Below, one piece after another: positions 45,283 to 56,842 of a DNA stretch of 64,000 nucleotides (position 1 is its first letter; each line of letters opens with the position of its first letter). The stretch is from Chamaecyparis obtusa. Its lineage: Eukaryota; Streptophyta; Pinopsida; Cupressales; Cupressaceae. The translations under genes and the position numbers were made by a program. The stretch is from positions 1,015,001-1,079,000 of the forward strand of contig BSBK01000760.1 of assembly GCA_027943335.1 (NCBI GenBank), read 5' to 3'. The notes under the pieces are model-generated. The model did not search any database, had not been told where the DNA came from, and saw nothing but the letters and a program-made list of their open reading frames with translations.

Positions 45283-46941
45283 TGGTGCAGGAGCACCACA
45301 CTCAACCAATTGAGAGATGCAGACTATGAAGACCACAAAGACATCCAATGGAAATCAGAGGAATGGGAAGCCAAATCTAAGTCAGGAGATTAATTGGCAA
45401 GTCCTCAAGTCTATAATGACTTTCAATTGATCAAAGTGATGTTATGAATCAAATGTGTTTGTAATGTCCTTAAAAGGACTAAAAGCCTGATTATAATGGA
45501 CTGTGATTGTCCAAAGGTTGGATTGTAATGATTATGTTTTAGAAGTTTAGGTTGGGCATGGGATAGGTTTAGGACATTAAGGAGCATTTAGAAAAGGATT
45601 GAGTATTCAAATAAAACCTTTTGGTTATTTAAAAATTCAAATATTTAAGTATCAATGGTTAGTTTAGCAACTTAGAGGGAACTTTTATGGTTTTAAACCT
45701 TAACTATTCAACTCAACAATGAAGTTGGTTGAATTAGTTTTTAGGGAAGTTATATGATTCAATAGGGATTTTTATATAATTTGAAGGAGTCTCTGTTACA
45801 AGGTGACAGAGAAGAAGACTTGTGTATGTTCTGGTGAAGAATAAAAGCAATAAAACTTCTCGTTCCCTGCAATTGTTTCATTCTTGAGAGTCTCAATTTG
45901 GTTTGATTGGATATGTCAATGAATTGAAAAGGTTATTCAATTAGCATAACCATTTTTTAATGTATTTATCATTGTATTGAATTCTGTTACACCAGTTTGT
46001 TGAACAATAAACTTTATTTGCTTGTTACTATCATTGCAGCAGGGTTTTAGAATAGATGAAGACCATTCCATGAATATAAAGGCCTAATATTCATGGAAGG
46101 TCATTGTTTAATTTGTATTATATGCTACTAACCGAGTTTATGCAGAGTGGTGTGGAGTTAAAGTGGTCATAGTTGAGAACAACATGACAGTGCATTGGAA
46201 ATGCATGCTCAAGTACAACAGTTAGCATTCTACCTGAAAAAGGGGTCTATTTTGTGAGTGGGAATGTTATACAATGTTTATTTGATGGTGAATCCATCAT
46301 CAATTTGGATTAGAAGTGTGTAGAATCGGGTGATTGAGGAAGCCCTAGATAATAAGAGTTTGGGGTCAAGATTTGGGGATTTAGGTGTTGTAGGGAATTA
46401 TAGACTAATTCCTCTTGTATTTGGTCAATTTGGAGTCTAATCTAACATTTTCCAGGAGTTGGAAGTGCCAGGAGGTCGAGAACCTACACTTCCTTTGTAA
46501 ATTGGGTCATTTTTATGCATTGCAAAATAGGTTACAGTCATGTTTAGCAGGGTTTATTCAAAATAATAGTATAAAAGTTGTTGGTATGTTGTAGAGTCCG
46601 GTAAAGGGTATCTAGAAATGTCAATATTTGAACAAGTGTTTTGGACGAAGAAAGAGTTATTTACATTCCAAGTCTACTGCAGGATTTAGACAGCCTGTTA
46701 GGTCTTTGTGACAGTTTGAGAAGGCTTTGTGGATTGGAAGCTTGGGATTGCACTAGAACCTTGGAATTTCATGAAACTAAGTAACTAAAAGACAATAAAC
46801 TCAAATCCATCCCTTAGGATCCCTTTGTGATAGCCTTGGTAAGTCAGATTTTGAGGTTGGTTGATAGGCTAGAGTGCCTAGACCTCTGAAATTTCTAACT
46901 TTCATTGTGTTTTGAATACCACCACCCTTCCCTCTGTGTCA
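45283..46941 (+). mobile_element. Element H LTR1 (5' LTR)
   Basis: 1659 bp, from TGGTGCAGG to CTCTGTGTCA, followed after AG by the degraded primer site TGGTATTAGAG (46944-46954). TATATAAT at 45773-45780 is a likely TATA box. The 69-codon ORF intact in LTR2 and LTR3 has two stops here (about 46085-46312). Confidence 0.88.
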
Positions 46942-47089
46942 AGTGGTATTAGAGTAAGGGAAAGGTCTTGTGGAAGTTGTAGTGGTCTTTTGAAGTTGGT
47001 TCTTCAGTCCTTTAGTAAGCCCTTGCAGTTGAACTATCCTGGGAGGAGTAGCACTAAGTTGATTCTTGTACCAGGTCAAGCAAGTAGCC

Positions 47090-49140
47090 ATGGCTGATGG
47101 AGAAGATGGAGAGTTTCCAGTCAAGATGACCAACATGGAGTTGGCAAGGATTGTGAAGGAGCATTTGGCTGATAACAAGAAGCTTAAAGCAGCCCTAGAT
47201 TAGAGAGACAAGGAGAGTCATGAGAAGGATATGTTGATGAGAACTATGATGGATAGGATAGCAGCATTGAAGAATAGGGATAAGAGCATCAGGTAGGATG
47301 AAGTAGTAGTGGAAGAAGAAGAAGGAGAAGAAAAACCCCAAGCAGAGGAACCGATAGACCCTGAAGATGCAAGGATGGCTAAACTGGTGAAAGCCATAAA
47401 GAGTGGAGATGTGAGGGTAAGGACAGACTTACCTATGTATGGAGGAAAAATGGATGAAAAAGAACTTATAGATTGGTTTAGTGCAATTGAAAATTGCTTT
47501 GAGTGTGAAGGGATAGAAGAGAAGGATAGAGTGAAGATAGAAAAGTCCAGGCTGAAGGGACACACTTTGTTATGGTGGGATTTCATCCAGGCGGATAGAT
47601 GGAAGAATGGTAGACCCAAGATCACATCTTGGTATACCATGATGGACAAAAAGAAGGCAAAATTTTTGCCAAGAGATTATAGAGTACAATTGTACAAGAA
47701 GATGAGGGATTTTAGGCAAAAGGAGATGGATGTATAGAATTACACTGAGGAATTCCACAAGCTTGATATTAGAGTGGATCATGATGAAGAGATGGAAGAA
47801 AAGATTGCAAGATATATGGGGGGGCTGAGGTTCAACATCCAGGGTGAACTTAGTCTTTCTACCCCAAGGATGGTTGATGAATGCTGTTAGTTGGTCCTGA
47901 GGGCTGAAGAGAAGATAAGAAGGAGACAAGAGAATCAAAGCAGCAATAGAGGAGGATCTTCCATGAGAGGAAGAGGGGGAAGAGGTACTATTGATTTTCA
48001 GAGAAATAATGACAAGGAAAAGGACAAAACATTTTCAAAATCATGAGGGGGATATAGAGGTGGAAGAAGTGAAGGTAGAGGAAGTGGAATATTCACGGGA
48101 AGATGCTTCAATTGTAATGAAGTAGGCCATTAGTCCTATAGGTGTCCTAAATGGTAGGAAGACAAAGGGAGAGATAGAAGAGTGAACTTGGTTGATGAAG
48201 AACCAAGAAAGGATGAGCAGAAAGAACCCATTGAAATTCATCCAGAAGAAGGAGAGTACTTGCTGATGGGAAGAAGTAATCAAGCACCAAAAGATCCAGG
48301 TATATTCAGATCAAATTGTCTCATTCAAGGTAAGGTATGCAAGTTTATAGTTGATTTAGGGGCAAGTCATAATGTGTTATCTTATGAGGTTGTTAAGAAA
48401 TTGAATTTGAAAACTTTTGCACATGCTGCTCCTTATTATGCTACTTGGGTCAATGAGAGTCATAATTTGTTGGTTATGGATCAAGTGATGGTTGAGTTTT
48501 CAGTTGAGAGTTATAGGGACAAGGTATTATGTGATGTCATGCACATGACTTGTGGGCATCTCATTTTAGGAAGATCTTGGCAATGTTCAAGGATAGTTAT
48601 GCATGATGGCTATGAAAATACATATGTAGTTCAACAAGGAGGGATGAAGTATAAGTTGTATCCTTTGGTGAGGAGTCATAAGTAGTCTATACTAATGTGT
48701 TTTGGAGAAGAAATGCAGGCAAGAAGGCATATTGATACAGGTCAAAGAATGGTACGGCAAGAAGGAAATGTTGGTGGCATCAAGTTGCTGATAGAGAAAG
48801 GGAAATACAGTCCTAAATCAAGAGGACTTGGGGATCCATACTATGTTCAAGTTGGGGAAATCAATTGTCCAATGGCTAGGCAAATGACTAAAGTTGCAGA
48901 TAAGGAAGGACAACAACAATAGGGCCCACTCAAAGGGGCAAAAGGATAGGCATTCAAGCAGCAGTACCGTCAAGCAAGAGGATAGTCTAATCCAAACATT
49001 TTTGTATCTAAACCTTGGTGTGTGAATGCAGGAACTATGATGGAGTAGGTCACTTTGGGGGATTATTTCATCCCTTAGCAATAGATGGGAGCAAGGACCA
49101 ATGGGTCACTCAAATAGGTTAACTCTTGGGCCAAGAGTTC
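47090..49140 (+). pseudogene. gag-pro: Element H gag-protease polyprotein (nonsense mutations)
   Basis: One frame runs from ATG 47090 to the polypurine tract. The N-terminus is short and coiled, followed by a Glu-rich linker. The gypsy Gag core is KELIDWFSAIENCFECEGI, then SRLKGHTLLWWDFI. A Gly/Arg-rich segment follows. The knuckle CFNCNEVGH*SYRC has TAG where Gln is usual (about 48106-48145). The protease reads IVDLGASHNVLS (48350-48385), whose Leu codon TTA fits an original Ser TCA. The C-terminal part reads GDPYYVQVGEINCP. About 15 in-frame stops are nearly all TAG at likely CAG sites, with no frameshift. It is related to F gag by order and motif. Confidence 0.88.
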
Positions 49141-49147
49141 TTTTCAT

Positions 49148-49158
49148 GGTGGGGAGTA
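49148..49158 (+). other. Polypurine tract of element H
   Basis: GGTGGGGAGTA lies directly before the LTR2 start TGGTACAGG. Confidence 0.75.
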
Positions 49159-50382
49159 TGGTACAGGAGCACCACACTCAACCAATCGAGAGATGCAGAC
49201 TATGAAGACCACAAAGACATCCAATGGAAATTAGAGGAATGGGAATCCAAATCTAAGTCAGGAGATTAATTGGAAAGTCCTCAAGTCTATAATGACTTTC
49301 AATTGATCAAAGTGATGTTATGAATCAAATGTGTTTGTAATGTCCTTAAAAGGACTAAAAGCCTGATTATAATGGATTGTGATTGGCCAAAGGTTGGATT
49401 GTAATGATTATGTTTTAGAAGTTTAGGTTGGGCATGGGATAGGTTTAGGACATTAAGGAGCATCTAGAAAAGGATTGAGTATTCAAATAAAACCTTTTGG
49501 TTATTTAAAAATTCAAATATTTAAGTATCAACGGTTAGTTTAGCAACTTAGAGGGAACTTTTATGGTTTTAAACCTTAACTATTCAACTCAACGATGAAG
49601 TCGGTTGAATTAGTTTTTAGGGAAGTTATATGATTCAATAGGGATTTTTATATAATTTGAAGGAGTCTCTGTTACAAGGCGACAGAGAAGAAGACTGATG
49701 TATGTTCTGGTGAAGAATAAAAGCAATAAAACTTCTCTTTCCGTGCAATTGTTTCATTCCTGAGAGTCTCAATTTGGTTTGATTGGATATGTCAATGAAT
49801 TGACAAGGTTATTCAATTAGCATAACCATTTTTTAATGTATTTATCATTGTATTGAATTCTATTACGCCAATTTGTTGAACAGTAAACTTTCTTTGCTTG
49901 TTACTGTCATTGCAGCAGGGTTTTAGAATAGATGAAGACCATTCCATGAATATAAAGACATAATATTCATGGAAGGTCATTGTTTAATTTGTATTATATG
50001 CTACTAACCAAGTTTATGCAGAGTGGTGTGGAGTTAAAGTGGTCACAGTTGAGAACAGTGCGACAGTGCATTGGAAATGCATGCTCAAGTACAATAGTGA
50101 GCATTCTACCTGAACAAGGGTTCTATTTTATGAGTGGGAACATTCCAAAATGTTTATTTGATGGTGAATCCATCATCAATTTGGATTAGAAGTGTGTAGA
50201 ATTGGGTGATTGAGGAAGCCCTAGATAACAAGAGTTTGGGGTCAAGATTTGGGGATTCGAGTGTTGCAAGGCATTATAGACTAATTCCTCTTGTATTTGG
50301 TCAATTTGGAGTCTAATCTAACACTATCCAGGAGTTGGAAGTGCCAGGAGGTCGAGAACATACACTTCCTTTGTAAATTGGG
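49159..50382 (+). mobile_element. Element H LTR2 (3' LTR, truncated)
   Basis: It matches the first 1.2 kb of LTR1 and stops at TTTGTAAATTGGG (50382), where LTR1 continues TCATTTTTATGC. It holds an intact 69-codon ORF (49980-50189). Confidence 0.9.
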
Positions 50383-52029
50383 AAGGGTGGTGGTATTCAA
50401 AACACAATGAAAGTTGGAAATTTCAGAGGTTTAGGCAATCTAGCCTATCAACCAACCTCAAAATCTGACTTACCAAGGCTATCACAAAGGGATCCTATGG
50501 GATGGATTTGAGTTTATTGTCTTTTAGTTACTTAGTTTCATGGAATGCCAAGGTTCTAGTGCAATCCCAAGCTTCCAATCCACAAAGCCTTCTCAAACTG
50601 TCACAAAGACCTAGCAGACTGTCTAAATCCTGCAGCAGACTTGGAATGTAAATAACTCTTTCTTCTTCCAAAACACTTGTTCAAATACTAACATTTCTAG
50701 ATACCCTTTATAGGACTCTACAACATACCAACAACTTTTATACTATTACTTTGAATAAACCTTGGTAAACATGACTGTACCCTATTTTGCAATGCATAAA
50801 AATGACCCAATTTACAAAGGAAGTGTAGGTTCTCGACCTCCTGGCACTTCCAACTCCTGGACAGTGTTAGATTAGACTCCAAATTGACCAAATAAAAGAT
50901 GAATTAGTCTATAATCCCCTACAACACCCAAATCCCCAAATCTTGACCCCAAACTCTTGTTATCTAGGGCTTCCTCAATCACCTGATTCTACACACTTCT
51001 AATCCAAATTGATGATGGATTCACCATCAAATAAACATTGTGCAACATTCCCACTCACAAAATAGACCACTTGTTCTGGTAGAATGCTCACTGCTGTACT
51101 TGAGCATGCATTTCCAATGCACTGTCGTGTTGTTCTCAACTGTGACCACTTTAACTCCACACCACTCTGCATAAACTCGGTTAGTAGCATATAATACAAA
51201 TTAAACAATGACCTTCCATGAATATTATGTCTTTATATTCATGGAATGGTCTTCATCTATTCTAAAACCCTGCTGCAATGATAATAAGAAGCAAATAAAG
51301 TTTATTGTTCAACAAATTGGCGTAACAGAATTCAATACAATGATAAATACATTAAAAAATGGTTATGCTAATTGAATAACCTTGTCAATTCATTGACATA
51401 TCCAATCAAACCAAATTGAGACTCTCGGGAATGAAACAATTGTAGGGAACGAGAAGTTTTATTGCTTTTATTCTTCACCAGAACATACACCAGTCTTCTT
51501 CTTTGTCACCTTATAACAAAGACTCCTTCAAATTATATAAAAATCCCTATTGAATCATATAACTTCCCTAAAAACTAATTTAACCAACTTCATCGTTGAG
51601 TTGAATAGTTAAGGTTTAAAACCATAAAAGTTCCCTCTAAGTTGCTAAACTAACCGTTGATACTTAAATATTTGAATTTTTAAATAACCAAAAGGTTTTA
51701 TTTGAATACTCAATCCTTTTCTAAATGCTCCTTAATGTCCTAAACCTATCCCATGCCCAACCTAAACTTCTAAAACATAATCATTACAATCCAACCTTTG
51801 GACAATCACAGTCCATTATAATTAGGCTTTTAGTCCTTTTAAGGACATTACAAACACATTTGATTCATAACATCACTTTGATCAATTGAAAGTCATTATA
51901 GACTTGAGGACTTGCCAATTAATCTCCTGACTTAGATTTGGCTTCCCATTCCTCTGATTTCCATTGGATGTCTTTGTGGTCTTCATAGTCTGCATCTCTT
52001 GATTGGTTGAGTGTGGTGCTCCTGCACCA
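50383..52029 (-). mobile_element. Element H LTR3 (inverted, nearly complete)
   Basis: This is the reverse complement of LTR1 from about 12 bp inside its 3' end to its exact 5' end. The junction with LTR2 shares GGG (50380-50382). It holds the 69-codon ORF on the minus strand (51208-50999), intact. Confidence 0.92.
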
Positions 52030-55000
52030 GGGTCTTTAGGGTTTCTCTTGCATCATGAGAGTGAAAAATTAGTTAGATCTAGTTGGATCTAGGAAATGCA
52101 TGAAAACAAAAACATCATACAATAATCAAACTTTCAAAGCTGCACACATATTTGTAATATCAATGCAATAGAAAAATATGCACCTACATGAACTGAAAAA
52201 TAGTAAGAAATGATCAAATGACTCCATGAAAATTTTTATTATTTATGGTCATCATTATGCATGTTTTTATATTAAACCATATATCTGAATTAAAGGGACT
52301 TAGTTCTTGTAGTTGAGAAACCTTTTTTCAGGACAATAAGATAGCATTGGGTTACTGAACATATAAGTTGATAGACATTAATGCATGAATGTCATCATAC
52401 TGGGGACTCTCATAATGATAGATCATTTGGTAATGTTCACTAATCTTATATGTTGGATTTGATTTGATGTTTCCTTTAAAAAGAGTAAACAAAGAGATGC
52501 ATTGCTCAAATGGATTGTGCATTTCATTTCACTATCACAGTCGAGAGAAAAGAAGATGTAGTGTGGTGTTCACTATCAAAAGCATTGAAAAATGATACAA
52601 CTTGTGCGTATGCAGCTAGGAAATAACCATATCTGATATGCAATGTAATGAGGGTTTATCCCTTTCAAACAATTACAAAATGAATATGCTTTGTTACTTG
52701 TATAGGAAAAGCTACAAGAAATTACCAAATGATAGCTTTATACAAAAGATGCCTATTTGTTCACAGAGCTGGAAAAATGCTACATGAAATGTATTTCAAA
52801 GTATCAAGTTAATGTTCACAGAATATAGTTGCAGGTGTCACGAGCCATGCTCGAACCCCATGAGCTATCATTTTAGCATACTTGCATTTCATATTTTTAA
52901 AGAGAAATCATTTTATGTATTGGTCACTGTCTTTTGTGAAATGAAATCCAGAGTAAAGGAAGCACAATAATGTTCACATTGTTGCATTGTACGTTTCAAG
53001 AGAAATTAATTTAATGCACTGGATATTATCATTTTCCAACTATGTAAAACTAGTCAGAATGTAACAGACAATATATTTTTTTTAAGTCAAGAAAAATCTC
53101 CAGTCATAACACATTGCTAGGTCACAGTCCAATAGATAAAACATGGCAGATTCTGTCGGTCTCGACAGAGTAAAGAAACATCAAAGCACAAGTTTTATTA
53201 CAATGAGAAGTGTAGGTATCTAACTAAGCTGCAAGTAAGTGTGTCGATAGTGAGCGTCAATCAACAAAAGAACCCAAGTCATTCTAAATTGAAGACAACA
53301 AAAGACCGAACTATGGATGGCTGTTGAAAACGTATTAGCTCCAGTATCCAAGCCGCAAGGAAGTAAAAGTTTAAACTAGAGTTTTTAAAAATGCAATGGA
53401 ACCTTACAAAAAATCTCCAGCATACGAGCCACAAAGTGAAGATAATTATCAGTTTTTCATTTCCAAAATAGCAAGAGCAACTCAAAGTTTTCGTAATGAG
53501 ATGAAGGGTAAAATTGGCCTCTTTCAACAATTTATCAGCATGTTCCAGTTAAGCAAAGGAAAAGAGGGATGAATGATATACTTATCTCATGTCAGAGACC
53601 GAGCTCCTTGCAACTAAGGTCGAGCTGCACACAAAGCTATGGTTGTAGTCAAAGCCTGAATGCCAGATTAGGACTCAAGTTCCCTTTTGAAGCTAGTGAT
53701 CTTTAGTCCAAGCTCAAGATTATCAGCCACAATTGATTTGCTTGCAATTAAAGCCCAAGTTTTCAAACAGCCAAATGCTTTAGCAAATCAAGGCTAAGTT
53801 CTCAAATCACAGCCCGAGTTCATTTCTAATCAAAAGACAAGCTCCAAGCAATCAAGGTTCAACTTCTAGTAAAAGCCTGAGTTCAACAATCAAAACCCAT
53901 GTTCCAGCTATTGAGCTCGAGATCTTGAGAGCATTATTAACTTCCTGTCAAAGCCCACATAGTCACAACCAAGGATGAGTCAAAAGCTCATAGAGTTAGC
54001 ATTATTTTATGCTTGAAATACAAGTAGAGGAGCCTCAAAACAACAACTTAACCTCTATTTTTGCAGTATTAAGAGCCAGATCATGAGATCAAACATAGAG
54101 AAGAACTAAATCAAAGGCTAGAGGTCATTTGCAGGAAATTTCACCACAGTTTAGGCATTTTCATTTTCCCCAAACCCCAAATGCAAGGGAAACTGAAAGA
54201 CCAAGAATAATGCAAGAGTTGGATGTGTTTTGAAGTTCGATGGTAGAGGAGAGTAAATGCCATTAAAGACTACAGTCGATGACAGCCAGTGCCTCGGTTT
54301 CCTAAGTGCAACAACAACCACATATCCTATGCCATGTGGATATTCATAAATGGATTACTGAATGCAGAGTTGGTCTTCTTAACCTTATTTTGTAATCAAC
54401 AATACTTTAAACTTAGGTTTCTATATTTAAGTTTAAGTATATAATTGGTATTTTATTAGTGGGTTTTAGGCTGGATTATTTTTGTAAGTTAAGGCCCAGT
54501 TTTATTGTAATTTGTTGGTATTGTTTCAAAAAGATGTTTATTTTAGAATACCAACAATTAGGGTAGGATTGGAGGTATGTTTCTATGCTACTATTTAGGG
54601 TTTTGGGGCTATTTGGAGCTTAATTTTGTGAGCTATTTTAGGAGGCTAGATCTAAGGCATAATTGATATTTGTGACTTAGGGATAATTTGGAGTGATTTG
54701 GAGTAATTTGGAGTAGTTTTGGGAGCTTTTTAGGGGGCTTGGATTTTCAAATTCAGCCTTAGGAGGGTACATAACTGAGATTTTTTTTTCTAGTTTTAGT
54801 GGTTTAGAATTATGGAGAAGAAGGCTTGGTGAGAACTTTCGTTCCATGGTCTCATTCTACATATGTTTTTGTAACCATTTTCAGCTAGGAAGGAAAATAA
54901 AGCAGGTTTCTCTATATTGCATCAATTTTCTGAGTTTTGGACAATCCTATTCATCTTTTCTGCATTCCAGTGTTGTATGTTTTGTGTAATCCAGTTAAGT

Positions 55001-55446
55001 GAGTTATTTTCGATTCCTTTTCTAGGTTATCAAAATAAAACCTTTTGCAGAATCAGTATATTTTTTAATAGATTTCATTGTCTATGGTGCTTACCCTAAT
55101 AATGATTTTTAGTCAACCTATATGTTGAATAGCGAATGTTAATGCAAATCTCAGTAATGTGTGTATTGTGGATACTAGTTGGAAGTTTTCCTAACAAGTA
55201 TGGGTCAAGTTTTGGTGTATCACCCCCCATTTTTATTCAGTTATTAAAAGTTTTCTTTCTTCCTCTTTTCCCAATCAAAATTCAGTCCACGTGATATTCC
55301 AAATCTAATAGAAACCGACCTAGAATCTGGAGATTCCTTCTTAATCAGAGTCCACCCACAACTTGAGAAGGTTTCCATGTTAGCATGAAATATCTGTGTA
55401 CCCTAATGCCTGAATTAGGGTGATATTTCAAGGCCTTAACAGTGCC

Positions 55447-56840
55447 AAAATCTCACATAGATTCTATTTGGTGTTTTCTTTCACCATCCTATAGGCCATC
55501 ATAATAACTACTGCTGAGACTAAATTAGGTCCACTACTGTAATAGAGTTTGTATACTAGAAGCATTGTAACTAGTCTTACATCCTGTTGGAATATGTCAT
55601 TCATTGTCATAGGTCGCTTGCCCCATTTTGAATTTGTTAGGGTTCAACTTTATTTTTGATGTTCTTTTCTGCTACAGGAATAACTCCAGTGTTATCTAGC
55701 CCATTAATGTCATGAATCAACTGACTACATATCTTTATAGGTTGCTCTCCTATCTAGATGAATTGGTGATGAACTCATCACATATTGTCTCATACTTGCA
55801 ATGAATGTATGCCCCAATATCTTCTACGTGTAGGATTTCGTATGGTGTTTGTGAAAAAGCTCCTTTAGGGTCATCCTCACAAGACTTAAAGGTGTGTTTC
55901 TTAAACTTGTATCAAGGTCTATCTACAACATTATATATCACAAGTGCATACATAGATTTATGTTTGAGTAAATGATCTAAATACCTTAAACATGCTGAAT
56001 TTAGAAGTTTCACTTCAATTGATCACGTAATGTAGCTGCTTGGGGGTTTGATATGCTCTAAAATCCTCTATTCTTGGTCACTTCTCATTAAATGGTGAAG
56101 AATTAAGTATCTTTGAGGTATTTTATTCATCACCAAGGGAGTAAATGCACTTTACTCAATTAGCTCAACTTCACACACTGTTCAATCAACCACAAATATC
56201 ATGCTCACAGGAAATGAATCTTCAAATGTTACGATGATAAATATAGGATCCATAGTATCTTTATACACCATAAATAAGCTCACATGAGCTCACTCCTCAG
56301 AATCATGGGCTAGATATAATATGTTGTCTTCTTTCAATGCTTCCCTAAGGCCATGCTTAACCTTTTAGGTCGATGTAGCAATTTCAACATCAGGAGAAGG
56401 CATAGTAGCATCTACTATCTCTTCTTGAACCAATGCCTTATTGAATTATTTAATTGTCCATGTCTTACCACTATTCTTATCTGCTAGATTCCTCAAATGA
56501 TTCTTGAATTCATCCATGTACTCACCAAGAATTTTACCACTGTCACCAATATTCTTCTTTATAACCATAGGAGGTGGTTCGCTTCTTTTGTCCATTCTAT
56601 TATACCTGCAAAAATTTTCTATATGTCCTAAGTTGTTGCATTTGTAGCATGTAGGTAGTCTTCTATACTGATTAACTTGCAACTTACAAAACCTTGTGGT
56701 GTGCCCAAAGTCATTGCATTTGTAGCATGTGATCTTGGTTGTTGATTCTTCTATGATGTAATCTTGTTTGTTTCCAAAGTGATCATGTTTCCTGCATTAT
56801 GCTTTATTGTGTCCATATTGTTGCCCCACTTTTGTTCTTC
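55447..56840 (-). pseudogene. Element J ORF, middle portion with CCHC zinc knuckles
   Basis: On the minus strand a degraded knuckle (YGHNKA*C; plus about 56795-56820) is followed by CYKCNDFGHTTRFC (plus about 56693-56735) and CYKCNNLGHIENFC (about 56605-56650). This is a Gag-type tandem CCHC array for RNA binding. Downstream the frame continues past many stops at likely Gln codons into an unrecognised region (for example VSLFMVYKDTMDPIFIIVTF and ICDEFITNSS). It joins in frame across element E to EILAQYFLENVK at 31148. No polymerase motif is seen. Confidence 0.75.
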
Positions 56841-56842
56841 AC

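Larger units (their letters stand above)
45283..52029 (+). mobile_element. Element H (gypsy-like, gag-protease only, ends with an inverted LTR)
   Basis: The outer ends are TGGTGCAGGAGCACC (45283) and its complement GGTGCTCCTGCACCA (52029). The exact TSD is GGGTC (45278-45282 and 52030-52034). The parts are LTR1 (+), primer site, gag-pro ORF, polypurine tract, LTR2 (+, cut short) and LTR3 (inverted). Reverse transcriptase and integrase are absent and the reading frame runs to the polypurine tract, so it was non-autonomous. Confidence 0.92.
44884..55441 (+). mobile_element. Element E 3' LTR, interrupted by element H
   Basis: TGTTACCCTAATTT starts at 44884 and ...AAGGCCTTAACA ends at 55441. Without H it is about 3.8 kb and matches the 5' LTR. 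It shows the site that is empty of F (around 54170), and the 5' LTR shows the site empty of H (around 31540). No clear polypurine tract precedes it (TAGTAGGAAGACATCCAGTA is nearby). Confidence 0.88.

Noticed and set aside
56446..56682. CCHC zinc-finger ORF as a host nucleic-acid-binding protein
   Set aside because: Its strand, order and neighbours place it in the Gag-like ORF of element J.
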